From positions 1 through 27,700 of IMG/VR virus record IMGVR_UViG_3300002138_000025: DNA of 27,700 bases, one strand, 5' to 3'. The notes under the pieces are model-generated. The model was not told where the DNA came from, ran no database searches, and saw only the letters and a list, made by a program, of their open reading frames with translations. This stretch comes from a virus. Positions 6,866-14,333 of this stretch are shown here, one piece after another (the first letter of the stretch is position 1; each line of letters starts with the position of its first letter). The position numbers and the translations under genes are program-made.

Positions 6866-7235
6866 GTTTATTTTTGTAGTCCTCTACTGCGGCTTTAATC
6901 GCATCTTCTGCAAGTATTGAACAATGAATTTTAACAGGGGGTAGGGCGAGTTCAGCAGCAATTTCGCTATTTTGAATCTTTGCCGCTTCGTCAAGTGTCC
7001 TTCCTTTGACCCATTCAGTAAGGAGCGAACTTGATGCAATCGCACTTCCACAGCCGTAGGTTTTAAATTTAGCATCTACGATTATACCTTTCTCTACTTT
7101 AATCTGAAGTTTCATCACATCACCGCACGCTGGGGCGCCCACCATACCAGTACCAACAGTAGGATCATCTTTTTCAAACGATCCTACGTTACGAGGGTTT
7201 TCATAGTGGTCAATGACTGCTTGGCTGTAAGACAT
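6849..7235 (-). CDS. iscU: IscU iron-sulfur cluster scaffold protein
   Basis: The protein has 128 aa, full length for bacterial IscU. It keeps all ligand residues: C37 and D39 (PACGDVM), C62 (YGCGSAIASSS), and H104/C105 (KIHCSILAEDAI). The LPPVK motif at 98-102, which the chaperone HscA recognises, is also present. IscU receives sulfur from the cysteine desulfurase IscS and assembles a 2Fe-2S cluster. No IscS, HscA, HscB or ferredoxin gene is in the window, so the protein should plug into the host ISC machine. The gene sits between erpA (6 nt upstream) and iscA (17-nt overlap). Confidence 0.95.
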   Translation of the reverse strand: MSYSQAVIDHYENPRNVGSFEKDDPTVGTGMVGAPACGDVMKLQIKVEKGIIVDAKFKTYGCGSAIASSSLLTEWVKGRTLDEAAKIQNSEIAAELALPPVKIHCSILAEDAIKAAVEDYKNKHVNSN

Positions 7236-7241
7236 AATAGT

Positions 7242-7571
7242 TTATACCGAGAAACTGCTACCGCATCCACAACTTGTCTGTGCATTTGGGTTTTTTATTG
7301 AAAAACTAGAGCCCATATTATCTTCTTTATAATCAATAACTGCGCCAGTTAAATATTGCATACTCATAGAGTCTATCAACACCGTTACATTATTTTTGTT
7401 AATAACAAAGTCGTCTTCATTTTGCACTTCATCTAATGTAAATCCATATTGCATACCAGAGCACCCACCACCCTGAACAAACGTGCGTAATTTTAATAAA
7501 GAATTATTTTCTTCTGCTATTAAATCTGCAATTTTAAGTATTGCATCATCTGTTATTGTTATTTGTTCCAT
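7242..7571 (-). CDS. erpA: ErpA-type A-type iron-sulfur carrier
   Basis: The protein has 109 aa and closely resembles bacterial ErpA along its length: [20 protein letters not shown] (C37), [15 protein letters not shown], and the C-terminal [10 protein letters not shown] (C101, C103). ErpA hands 4Fe-4S clusters to essential enzymes such as isoprenoid synthesis and respiratory proteins. It is the first of three consecutive iron-sulfur genes. No clear ribosome-binding site precedes the ATG. The similarity to beta/gammaproteobacterial ErpA suggests acquisition from such a host, but this is by eye only. Confidence 0.93.
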   Translation of the reverse strand: MEQITITDDAILKIADLIAEENNSLLKLRTFVQGGGCSGMQYGFTLDEVQNEDDFVINKNNVTVLIDSMSMQYLTGAVIDYKEDNMGSSFSIKNPNAQTSCGCGSSFSV

Positions 7572-7598
7572 AAGATTAATATTATTTATACATTTTCT

Positions 7599-8246
7599 TT
7601 ATATTTTAGAAGTTTCTTTCTTCTTTTTGATAGTTGGTACATCTTTTATTTCAATGTTTTTAAGATTCTGTTCATCCGCTTTGGCTTGTAGGGCAAGCAT
7701 TTTACTACCTAATCTCTTAATAACTTCAGTACCATCCATCCATATATCACGATTATCAAGGATAGATGTTATCTCAGTTTCAGTTAAAAAGTTCTCGTAT
7801 ATCTCACGTAATAAGTTTTCCGACCATTTACGTTCATGCTGTAATTGGTCTATCATCTCCCCTCCCTTACCAAATGCGCCCCCAGAGTAATTATGGAACA
7901 TGAACATAGAATGTGGGGTAACTTCAAATTGATCTCCACATAAGAAAATCATAGTCGATGCAGACATACACGCACCTTCAACTGAACAACATACTGTCGC
8001 ATTAGTTTCAGCAAGTATTCGCATAAATTGTATTGCAGTGAATAGATCACCACCAGGGCTATTAATATAAAGTTTAACAAAGTCTTGTTCACTTGCGTGC
8101 CTAATGCAATCAAACCATTCAATATATTGATCGGAACTTTCGATCTCTCCAGATAAATAAAATTCATGTACTTGCCCAATTGGCCTATTTGTAAAGAAAT
8201 CTTTAGGTTGTTTATTCGCACCTTTTAATAATTCTAATAAATCCAT
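7599..8246 (-). CDS. clpP: ClpP-like serine protease
   Basis: The protein has 215 aa from the ATG at 8246, preferred over the GTG at 8270 because GGAG lies 8 nt upstream. ClpP fold features: INSPGGDLFTAI, nucleophile S95 (GACMSAS), H118 (MFMFHNYSGG) and D167 (NRDIWMDG), i.e. an intact Ser-His-Asp triad. Length and order match ClpP with a lysine-rich C-terminal tail. ClpP-like proteins are common in T4-like marine phages and may act with host ClpX/ClpA or in head maturation; no ATPase partner lies here. It overlaps the stop of the upstream exonuclease gene by a few bases. Confidence 0.9.
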   Translation of the reverse strand: MDLLELLKGANKQPKDFFTNRPIGQVHEFYLSGEIESSDQYIEWFDCIRHASEQDFVKLYINSPGGDLFTAIQFMRILAETNATVCCSVEGACMSASTMIFLCGDQFEVTPHSMFMFHNYSGGAFGKGGEMIDQLQHERKWSENLLREIYENFLTETEITSILDNRDIWMDGTEVIKRLGSKMLALQAKADEQNLKNIEIKDVPTIKKKKETSKI

Positions 8247-8247
8247 A

Positions 8248-8952
8248 TTATGCTCCAAAAAATTTTTCACGTTTAAATCTTGTTATAGTTTCAATCAATG
8301 GCGCAGTCCAATTGTCTCTGTGTTCTTTAAACACTAAAGGTGGATTGTCATCAACTGCAATAATTGTAACTAAGTTAACAATTGGTATATTAGTCCTCTC
8401 CTCCCACATAACTGCATATGCAGACTCTTGCATAAAATAACTATGAATGTGATCATATGTTTTTACACGTTTACTTGTTTTAAAATCGATGATAGAAGGT
8501 ATCCCATCAAACTCAGCCACGCAATCGACACGTCCAGCGACACCCAAGTAATCAGAATATAAAGGTAACTCTTGTCCATAAATTTTTCCAATTCTTTCAT
8601 CTAATATAGGTTGGATACTTTTAAATGTATCTACCACATCTGGCATAAGTCCTGTTTTATAATCAGGGTCATTGTTTAAATATTTCTCAGCAATAAGGTG
8701 AACAGCAGTACCACGCCTAGATGCCTTTCCAGATATACGATTAGCTTCTTCTGCTCCAACTCGTTCTCTCCATGCTCGTATACCATCCGCACTTAATATA
8801 CTTAGAACACTAGTTATAGAAGGATACTGTTTACCACTAGGTAAATTATATACTCGTTTACCGTCTACAGTAGAAGTAGTTAAATCTTTATACCCAAGAT
8901 CAGCACCAATATGTTCAAATATTTTCTTTTGGGTCTTCGTTAATGGTATCAT
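8248..8952 (-). CDS. PD-(D/E)XK exonuclease, MGME1/RecB-like
   Basis: About 234 aa from the ATG at 8952 (an upstream start at 8997 lies deeper in the previous gene). The N-terminus has the P-S-I-T-S-V-L pattern typical of this phage family, then RRGTAVHLIAEKYL (the helix with catalytic His). The nuclease core is GRVDCVAEFDGIPSIIDFKTSK, in which D, D and K form the PD-(D/E)XK site, followed by a Q-x-x-x-Y helix (QESAYAV). This matches the RecB-family single-strand exonucleases related to mitochondrial MGME1 that are frequent in marine T4-like phages. Likely role: recombination, repair or host DNA breakdown. It overlaps the preceding small gene by 38 nt. Confidence 0.83.
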   Translation of the reverse strand: MIPLTKTQKKIFEHIGADLGYKDLTTSTVDGKRVYNLPSGKQYPSITSVLSILSADGIRAWRERVGAEEANRISGKASRRGTAVHLIAEKYLNNDPDYKTGLMPDVVDTFKSIQPILDERIGKIYGQELPLYSDYLGVAGRVDCVAEFDGIPSIIDFKTSKRVKTYDHIHSYFMQESAYAVMWEERTNIPIVNLVTIIAVDDNPPLVFKEHRDNWTAPLIETITRFKREKFFGA

Positions 8953-9124
8953 TATATAAGTAGTCAGTAGTATTATTAATTCTTCGTGTAATCCCAAATT
9001 CAGATTGCCGTTTCTCTAGTTTATTTTTACGACGTGTAACTGAATCGAATTTATCTAGATCTTCTCTGCGTCGCTCGCCTGGTTTTTGTGATTGTCCACC
9101 TTCAAAACGTTTAAATTTAGCCAT
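8915..9124 (-). CDS. Small basic protein, unknown function
   Basis: The protein has 69 aa, strongly basic in its N-terminal two thirds (FKRFEGGQSQKPGERRRED, RRKNKLEKR) and acidic at the end. AAAGGT ahead of the ATG is a good ribosome-binding site. Its 3' end overlaps the exonuclease start and it begins 1 nt past the PhoH stop, so it is part of the same operon. Positive charge suggests nucleic-acid binding, but I do not recognise a family. Confidence 0.65.
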   Translation of the reverse strand: MAKFKRFEGGQSQKPGERRREDLDKFDSVTRRKNKLEKRQSEFGITRRINNTTDYLYNDTINEDPKENI

Positions 9125-9125
9125 T

Positions 9126-9860
9126 TTAACCTTTGCTTTCTAGCATCTCCTTTGTTATAATATATTCACGCACTAGATCTGATCTTACAATATCTGACCA
9201 AGTGAACTGGACGTGCTTAAACATTTTCATATTATCGAGAATATTTAAGAACTTGAGGACACCTTCCTTATCATTCTTCTTTTCAAAGTCTGATTGGTAA
9301 TAGTCTCCACATAAGATGAACCGACAATTTTCGCCGACTCGTGTAATAATAGAATCTAACTCATGGAAATTAAGGTTCTGCATTTCGTCTACAATGATAA
9401 TAGCATTCTTAAGTGTAATCCCACGAATGAACGATGTTGTTAAAAATTCCATATTACCTTGTGCTACTAACTTATCATAAGCAATAGGATCGTCAAACAA
9501 CTCAGCTGAAATAGACACATAGGGTAATGTGTAAGATGCTTTCTTCTCATCTTCAGTTCCAGGTAAAAATCCAATATCCCTCGTAGGAACAACTGACCTT
9601 ACAATAATAACTTTATCTAATCTATTATCTTTATTTAATACTTGTTCTAATGCAAGAAACATAGCAATAAAAGTTTTACCAGATCCAGCTGCACCAGACA
9701 ATACCATATGATAATCTTTATCAAATGCATCAAACACTACTGTTTGATTTTCTGTGATAGGTTCTAATGCAATTAGATGTTCTAACCTTAATTTAGTTGG
9801 TTTAACTGAGAACTCCCTCATTTGAGTCGATTTTCTAGTTAATGGTGATGGCTTTTTCAT
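9126..9860 (-). CDS. phoH: PhoH-like ATPase
   Basis: The protein has 244 aa. Walker A GAAGSGKT is at residues 56-63 and Walker B IIIVDEMQN at about 154-162, followed by a sensor segment FILCGDYYQSD. This is the PhoH/ATPase core related to superfamily 1 helicases (RecD-like). PhoH is a frequent marine-phage gene, often used as a marker; proposed roles link it to RNA metabolism or phosphate stress, none proven for phages. Full length for the short phage form. It lies 3 nt after the FmdB-like gene and before the small basic gene in the operon from the 10700 promoter. Confidence 0.95.
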   Translation of the reverse strand: MKKPSPLTRKSTQMREFSVKPTKLRLEHLIALEPITENQTVVFDAFDKDYHMVLSGAAGSGKTFIAMFLALEQVLNKDNRLDKVIIVRSVVPTRDIGFLPGTEDEKKASYTLPYVSISAELFDDPIAYDKLVAQGNMEFLTTSFIRGITLKNAIIIVDEMQNLNFHELDSIITRVGENCRFILCGDYYQSDFEKKNDKEGVLKFLNILDNMKMFKHVQFTWSDIVRSDLVREYIITKEMLESKG

Positions 9861-9863
9861 ATG

Positions 9864-10115
9864 CTAATCATGGATATTATTAATAACTAAATTTGACTTT
9901 ATCTTAGAAAGTACTTCTTTCCATCCGTTATCGGTCTTACTTAAAAGGCTTCCAACTCCAGTTACAATCTTTGGGGAACGCATTATGTAGTTAATACTCG
10001 TGGCATTTCCGCATGATGGGCATGGTTTTTTTTCGGCATTCATTCTATCAGAGATCTTAACGATCAGATCGAATTCTTTATCACATGATGTACATGCATA
10101 TGAATAGGTTGGCAT
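9864..10115 (-). CDS. FmdB-like zinc-ribbon protein
   Basis: The protein has 83 aa, beginning MPTYSYACTSCDKEF. Two CxxC pairs (C8-C11 and C32-C35) form a zinc ribbon typical of the FmdB/putative regulatory protein family; the C-terminal part is polar with no further motif. Such proteins may bind nucleic acid or act in regulation; the phage role is unknown. The start overlaps the stop of the upstream gene by one base (TAATG). Confidence 0.8.
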   Translation of the reverse strand: MPTYSYACTSCDKEFDLIVKISDRMNAEKKPCPSCGNATSINYIMRSPKIVTGVGSLLSKTDNGWKEVLSKIKSNLVINNIHD

Positions 10116-10666
10116 TATTTAATTCCTTGTATAAACCAGTATGGAATTTCGCGTTTTTTCCATGTAGCAAATCGCGACTTCTCATGTATATAGTACTTAC
10201 GATAAGACTCTATCGAGTTTCCTGGAACCTTACAGTACTCTGGCATTGCGGGTGGTGGTTCTGTGAAAGGTGCCTTGATATCAATGTTAACTGGTGCTGC
10301 AAACAGATCTATCATAAGGCGTTCTGTTTTATGAACTTTACCATACCGTTTGGTATATTCTTTGCACAAGTGGTAGAACAACTCGTGCAAATGTTCGTAA
10401 TTCTTGTAGGACTGTCGTACCCATATCGCCGAAGGATGGTTCATATGAGTCGCTTTATACAAAGCAGAATCGAGTGAACTATTTTCTAATTTCCAGACTT
10501 TTTGGTTTCGACCAGATTTGGTCAGTGCGGTTGCTTGTACACCATCGAGTACACGATGAGCAGTAGATAGTAGTTGGGCGTACTCAAGAATCATCTTGAC
10601 TACGTGTTTATCACAATGTTCTTTAGCGCATTGTAGCGGGTTTGTATTTAAATAAAATATGTTCAT
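10115..10666 (-). CDS. Conserved T4-like marine phage protein with CDKHVVKM motif
   Basis: The protein has 183 aa. The N-terminus MNIFYLNTNPLQCAKEHCDK runs into HVVKMILEYAQLLSTAHR, a pattern I recall from many T4-like cyanophage and pelagiphage genomes where it is left as a hypothetical protein. Conserved C, D, K, H and E residues in this helix and HPSAIWVRQS later in the protein suggest an enzyme or a metal/nucleic-acid site, but I cannot name a function. It is the first gene after the promoter and dyad at 10687-10728; no good ribosome-binding site precedes the ATG. Confidence 0.78.
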   Translation of the reverse strand: MNIFYLNTNPLQCAKEHCDKHVVKMILEYAQLLSTAHRVLDGVQATALTKSGRNQKVWKLENSSLDSALYKATHMNHPSAIWVRQSYKNYEHLHELFYHLCKEYTKRYGKVHKTERLMIDLFAAPVNIDIKAPFTEPPPAMPEYCKVPGNSIESYRKYYIHEKSRFATWKKREIPYWFIQGIK

Positions 10667-10686
10667 GTAATTAAATCACAAAAGTA

Positions 10687-10718
10687 CTCCCAAGTAAATA
10701 TTATACCATACTTGGGAG
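10687..10718. promoter_or_regulatory. Perfect 10-bp inverted repeat centred on the -10 box (candidate operator)
   Basis: ctcccaagta (10687-10696) and tacttgggag (10709-10718) are perfect reverse complements with a 12-nt centre. The centre of symmetry coincides with the centre of the -10 hexamer (10700-10705), so a dimeric regulator bound here would block RNA polymerase. The predicted start lies inside the left arm, so a full hairpin would not form in the RNA. Confidence 0.65.
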
Positions 10719-10728
10719 GACTATGCAA
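10700..10728 (-). promoter_or_regulatory. Sigma70-type promoter (TTGCAT-17-TATAAT)
   Basis: On the minus strand, -35 TTGCAT (10723-10728) within GACTTGCAT, a 17-bp spacer ending AAGTATGG, and -10 TATAAT (10700-10705). It is placed ahead of the operon from 10666 to 6545 (CDKHVVKM protein, FmdB, PhoH, exonuclease, ClpP, ErpA-IscU-IscA). Confidence 0.83.
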
Positions 10729-10743
10729 GTCATTTCTGAGTTG

Positions 10744-10905
10744 CTAAGAATACTCCTCCATGTCAGTTAATTGTCTCTCGATAAAATCACGTTTCTTGAT
10801 CATAGTATATGCCCTTTGTTGATCACCCTCCTTCTTTAGCCGTTGTATATAATGCGATAACTCTTTCGAGTCTCTTCTTAATCTTTCAATCTGACTTTTT
10901 GACAT
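10744..10905 (-). CDS. Small coiled-coil protein (53 aa)
   Basis: A 53-aa frame begins MSKSQIERLRRDSKELSHYI and ends MEEYS. It is almost wholly charged and helical with heptad-like spacing, so a short coiled coil is likely. GAAGAAGGGTG before the ATG is a good ribosome-binding site. It fills an otherwise empty gap between the DUF6433-like gene and the 10700 promoter. No family recognised. Confidence 0.65.
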   Translation of the reverse strand: MSKSQIERLRRDSKELSHYIQRLKKEGDQQRAYTMIKKRDFIERQLTDMEEYS

Positions 10906-10972
10906 AGGCACCCTTCTTCGAGTTTATGAATTTACATAACGAATAGTATTTCTTGTCCTCCTAATTATATTA

Positions 10973-11410
10973 TTATTTCACAATGAGTTTTGGAAAAACA
11001 CTCTTGACCAATTTCTTAGTCAAGGACGGAAACAACTTATTAAGTTGTTTATCTTTCATAGCTATCAGAATTTCCGCATCAGGCGTATGAATAGATTCTA
11101 AGATATTGATAAACATTCGTTCCCGTTTAGCAATATTCATTTTGTCACCAGGGCCACCTTTTACAAAGTACCTTAGTTTACTAGATTGTCTGTGTAAGTT
11201 TGAAAGTGTTAGATCAGGGGCGACATTATCTTTTTTGTATGGTGGTGACCCAGTTGGTATAGACCATTCAATAGAGTCGTCTAGAGAGCCTTTTAATATA
11301 TCTCTCAATGCAAGGCAATTATGCTTCAAAATTAATTCAGATTTCTCTTTATTAGTTTTAGCATTTTCTATAATAGTAAATATCTCTGATATCGATAACA
11401 TTTTAGACAT
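10973..11410 (-). CDS. Conserved marine-phage protein (DUF6433-like)
   Basis: The protein has 145 aa. It begins MSKMLSISEIFTIIENAKTN and contains DILKGSLDDSIEW, P-x-G-x-P-P-Y, RYFVKGGPGDKM, RERMFINILESIH, DAEILIAMKDKQL and a KKLVKSVFPKLI end. These match my memory of a family conserved in T4-like cyanophages, labelled DUF6433, that often sits beside RNase H or DNA-replication genes. Function unknown. Its start is 1 nt past the RNase H stop, so the two are coupled. Confidence 0.8.
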   Translation of the reverse strand: MSKMLSISEIFTIIENAKTNKEKSELILKHNCLALRDILKGSLDDSIEWSIPTGSPPYKKDNVAPDLTLSNLHRQSSKLRYFVKGGPGDKMNIAKRERMFINILESIHTPDAEILIAMKDKQLNKLFPSLTKKLVKSVFPKLIVK

Positions 11411-11411
11411 T

Positions 11412-12260
11412 TTAATAAAATTCCTCTATACATTCAATAAGCAATTTACAACGATTTTTGATCAAGTAGTTGAGAAACTTGGTTTTATGTGGGGTAACAT
11501 AATTTTCAAAAGTATTTATAATTTTAGATTTATGTACTTCTGGGACCATCGTTAAATCGATCAAAGTCTTATTACGTTGATAATTACGATAAACATCTTC
11601 AGGCATAACCTCATTAAGTTTTAATGCATTTGGTGCCCATAGGTTAATCTTAGTTTTAGATAGTGGAGTTTGTCTTACACCATCGACGAATACGTTATCG
11701 CCAGATAATACGTTAGGTATACCATCACCAGTATCACCCCTAAGTATATGCTCAAATAGGTAAGCATTTGGATCTTTTTCTGTAACATATTTCTTTTGTA
11801 TTGGCGAATATTGTTTAATGCCAAATTTTTGAAGTTGAATAAAATCGTGATCAGATGACACAATCATTACTGGTTCATTGTTACCAAACTCTTGTGTATT
11901 TAATGCCAGTGTACCAATGATGTCGTCTGCTTCACAACCATCAAAGTGTAATACTTTATATTGAGTATTATCCCTAATTTCATCACGGACTTTATTAAGT
12001 ATTTCAAAAATAGCGTTCCAGTCTATAGTAGATTCTGAGCGACCTTTACGACGTGATGCTTTATAATTGGGAAAATATGATCTGCGCCATGTATTACTAC
12101 CATCACATGCGAGTATAACTTGTCCATATTCTTTCTTGAACTTTTTATTGTACATACGAATAGAATTAAGAATCATATGACGTATCATCTCATCATCTGG
12201 TGCCATTTTTTGTGCAATAATGTTGCTCAATGCAATTTGACTGTAATCTATTATAATCAT
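11412..12260 (-). CDS. rnh: T4-type RNase H (5'-3' FEN-family exonuclease)
   Basis: The protein has 282 aa, near the 305 of T4 RNase H. Acidic metal-binding positions appear in order: D5 (MIIIDYSQIA), the ILACDGSNTWRRSYFPNYKA segment with the basic RRKGR arch, DGCEADDIIGTLA, and SSDHDFIQLQ, then the helix-hairpin-like GDTGDGIPNVLS. Such enzymes remove RNA primers and flaps during lagging-strand synthesis. It starts about 30 nt downstream of its own promoter and is followed by the DUF6433-like gene. Confidence 0.93.
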   Translation of the reverse strand: MIIIDYSQIALSNIIAQKMAPDDEMIRHMILNSIRMYNKKFKKEYGQVILACDGSNTWRRSYFPNYKASRRKGRSESTIDWNAIFEILNKVRDEIRDNTQYKVLHFDGCEADDIIGTLALNTQEFGNNEPVMIVSSDHDFIQLQKFGIKQYSPIQKKYVTEKDPNAYLFEHILRGDTGDGIPNVLSGDNVFVDGVRQTPLSKTKINLWAPNALKLNEVMPEDVYRNYQRNKTLIDLTMVPEVHKSKIINTFENYVTPHKTKFLNYLIKNRCKLLIECIEEFY

Positions 12261-12279
12261 CTATAGTGTTTCAATTTAT

Positions 12280-12320
12280 GGTGTAATATACATTATACAC
12301 CAATTTTATATAAAATGCAA
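12280..12320 (-). promoter_or_regulatory. Sigma70-type promoter (TTGCAT-17-TATAAT) with flanking dyad
   Basis: On the minus strand, -35 TTGCAT (12315-12320) in CACTTGCAT, a 17-bp spacer ending TTGGTG, and -10 TATAAT (12292-12297), upstream of RNase H. Arms ggtgta (12280-12285) and tacacc (12296-12301) form a 6-bp inverted repeat across the -10 and predicted start. Confidence 0.82.
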
Positions 12321-12335
12321 GTGTTTTTTTATAAT

Positions 12336-12767
12336 TTAAGGTGATTTTGATGAATTCGACACTGAATTTGTCCATAAATGTTTGACATGTGTCTTGTGGA
12401 TCTTGCAGTTAATAATTCCGTTATAGAAGGTATTGTCTAGTAATACTTTCTGCGAGAACTGTTCATCAGCTTCGATATAACTTGCTTCCCCCTTAGATAA
12501 ACATAAATGTAGAATTTCTCTGCGAAAATTATGTTCTCCTAGTGCTTCGACATCCTTCTTAAGTTCTTCAGATGATGACCAATATGTTCGCCAATCTGAA
12601 TCAATTTTTAATCGTTTCTTCTTACCTTTTATAACTTTACTCTTACTAAATTTAGTTAATTTCTTACCTATATATTTCCTATTATTAGTAAGATTAGTTA
12701 TAATATAAACAAATGCAACATATCTTTCATCGATTTCAGTTATTTCAACCCCATTATGTAACCACAT
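12336..12767 (-). CDS. GIY-YIG-like endonuclease-family protein
   Basis: The protein has 143 aa from the ATG at 12767, with GAAGAA about 6 nt upstream. FVYIITNLTNNRKYIGKKLT fits the GIY-YIG N-terminus (here VYI ... YIG), followed by SDWRTYWSSS, a FRREILHLC stretch and the catalytic-type acidic segment GEASYIEADEQF. I recall close relatives annotated as putative endonucleases in many T4-like cyanophages at a position near RNR/RNase H. It is not inside an intron and is conserved with its neighbours, so a repair or DNA-processing role is more likely than homing. The start follows the zinc-ribbon gene directly. Confidence 0.78.
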   Translation of the reverse strand: MWLHNGVEITEIDERYVAFVYIITNLTNNRKYIGKKLTKFSKSKVIKGKKKRLKIDSDWRTYWSSSEELKKDVEALGEHNFRREILHLCLSKGEASYIEADEQFSQKVLLDNTFYNGIINCKIHKTHVKHLWTNSVSNSSKSP

Positions 12768-12770
12768 CAA

Positions 12771-12941
12771 TTATTCTTCTTGGAAGTAGTCGTCATCCAA
12801 TTCTAATTCATCTCCCTCCTCTGGTCTATGATTTTCAGCACAATAGGGGCAATAGGTAGGTTCTTGAATAGCATTTTCCTCATCGTATGACAATGAATAA
12901 AACATTCCGCAATTATCGCAATCAAAAGATTTTTTAATCAT
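12771..12941 (-). CDS. Small zinc-ribbon-like acidic protein (56 aa)
   Basis: A 56-aa frame starts MIKKSFDCDNCGMFYSL and has two CxxC pairs (CDNC, CPYC) about 22 residues apart, then an acidic tail. This is a compact zinc ribbon. The start overlaps the glutaredoxin stop as ATGA, and the stop lies just before the next gene, so it is translated as part of the nrd operon. No named family. Confidence 0.75.
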   Translation of the reverse strand: MIKKSFDCDNCGMFYSLSYDEENAIQEPTYCPYCAENHRPEEGDELELDDDYFQEE

Positions 12942-13183
12942 ATGCTCATTTCTTTCATTTGTACGTAAACTATAAAATCTAAGTATCCGCCTATAAGGTT
13001 TCCATCGTCATCTAATATCAGTGGTACAGACCTGGCCGTTGGATATAACTCTTTAAATTTTTCCATTGTGATATCTACACCTATTTCAACATTATCAAAC
13101 TTTATATTCTTTGAACTAGCTAGATTCTTTGCTTGAATACAATTAGGACATGGTGGTGAACTCCTAGTATACATAGTTATCAT
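12938..13183 (-). CDS. grx: Glutaredoxin
   Basis: The protein has 81 aa with a thioredoxin-like fold: active site C12-P-N-C15 (SPPCPNCIQAK), cis-proline P54 (RSVPLI) and the GG motif at 65-66 (IGGYLD). Glutaredoxins regenerate the reduced thiols of class Ia ribonucleotide reductase, which matches its place directly after nrdB with a 4-nt ATGA overlap, as with T4 NrdC. It is slightly short but complete. Confidence 0.92.
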   Translation of the reverse strand: MITMYTRSSPPCPNCIQAKNLASSKNIKFDNVEIGVDITMEKFKELYPTARSVPLILDDDGNLIGGYLDFIVYVQMKEMSI

Positions 13184-14301
13184 AAACTCATTCCTTTAAA
13201 AGTTTCTTCGGTAACGTCTTGTTTAACGCCACCAGTTATATAAGAACTTAACTCTGTTTCTTGTGGTGCAACTTGTACACTACCACCAGATATCCACCTT
13301 TCAGTCCAAGGGAGTGGGTTTGTTTGAGAAACATGATATGGTGAATTTACACCAATTGCCCTCATCCTTCTATTACCTATCCATTCTATATAGTCCGATA
13401 ATAACTTCTCATTTAAACCAATCATAGAACCATCTTTGAACAGATATCCTGCCCAAATCTTTTCTTGCTCTATAGCAGATTTAAACATATCAACTATCTC
13501 ATCTCCACATTCTATACGAATCTTTTCATAGTCTTTATCTTCTTTTATTAGACCCTTCAAGATACTAGTAGTTGCCGCCAAATGGGTATTTTCATCTCGT
13601 GCAATTAGTTTAATGATCTTAGCATTACCTTCCATCTTTTTCATCTCAGCAAATGCCCATGAACAAGCGAATGATACATAGAAACGAATACCCTCTAAGA
13701 TGTTAACAGACATCATGCACAAATATAATTTCTTTTTCAATTGGTATTCATCAATAATAATCTCTTTACCGTTTACTGTATGTTTACCGTAACCAAGTAA
13801 TGATTGCCATTTAGAATACTCTATTAAATCGTCATAGTACTTGGAAATATCTACTGCACAATCAGATATTTCTTTTATGGTCATTATATCATCAAAGACA
13901 ATCGATGGATTCGAATAGATGTTTCGTATGATATGGGTATACGATCGAGAGTGGATTGTTTCAAAGAAAGCCCAAGTGGAAACTAAAGTCTCCATCTCTG
14001 GTACAGATGTTATAGGTAGAAACGCAAGGTTTGGACTACGCCCCTGCACTGAATCAAGTAGTATCTGTCTTTTTAAGTTAGATGTAAAGATATGTTTTTC
14101 ATGCGTGTTTAATGAATGAAAGTCTTTACTATCCTTTGATAAGTCTACTTCTTCTGGTCTCCAAAAGAAACCTAATTGTTTATCTGTAATTTTTTCAAAC
14201 TGAGGATATCGTACAATGTCATACCTGGCTATGTCTACATGATCATCAAAAAACATATTAGATTCTAGATGCGATTTTCTTTTAATTTTAAATACTGACA
14301 T
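13180..14301 (-). CDS. nrdB: Ribonucleoside-diphosphate reductase class Ia, beta subunit
   Basis: The protein has 373 aa and is full length. All diiron ligands and the radical tyrosine are in place: D83 (LLDSVQGRSP), E114 and H117 (ETIHSRS), Y121 (YTHIIRN), E203 (NILEGIRFY), and E237 and H240 (ARDENTH). It makes the tyrosyl radical used by NrdA to reduce ribonucleoside diphosphates, giving dNTPs for phage DNA synthesis. AGGA lies 6-7 nt before the ATG. It follows nrdA by 32 nt and is coupled to glutaredoxin. Confidence 0.97.
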   Translation of the reverse strand: MSVFKIKRKSHLESNMFFDDHVDIARYDIVRYPQFEKITDKQLGFFWRPEEVDLSKDSKDFHSLNTHEKHIFTSNLKRQILLDSVQGRSPNLAFLPITSVPEMETLVSTWAFFETIHSRSYTHIIRNIYSNPSIVFDDIMTIKEISDCAVDISKYYDDLIEYSKWQSLLGYGKHTVNGKEIIIDEYQLKKKLYLCMMSVNILEGIRFYVSFACSWAFAEMKKMEGNAKIIKLIARDENTHLAATTSILKGLIKEDKDYEKIRIECGDEIVDMFKSAIEQEKIWAGYLFKDGSMIGLNEKLLSDYIEWIGNRRMRAIGVNSPYHVSQTNPLPWTERWISGGSVQVAPQETELSSYITGGVKQDVTEETFKGMSL

Positions 14302-14333
14302 TTATTTTCCTACAATCCATTAAAATATATATT

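Noticed and set aside
7583-7590. TATAAATA on the minus strand before erpA
   Set aside because: The predicted start would leave only about 5 nt before the ATG and no ribosome-binding site; probably chance in AT-rich DNA.
10085-10477. A 130-aa plus-strand ORF
   Set aside because: It is antisense to the CDKHVVKM-family gene, has no ribosome-binding site and resembles no protein I know.
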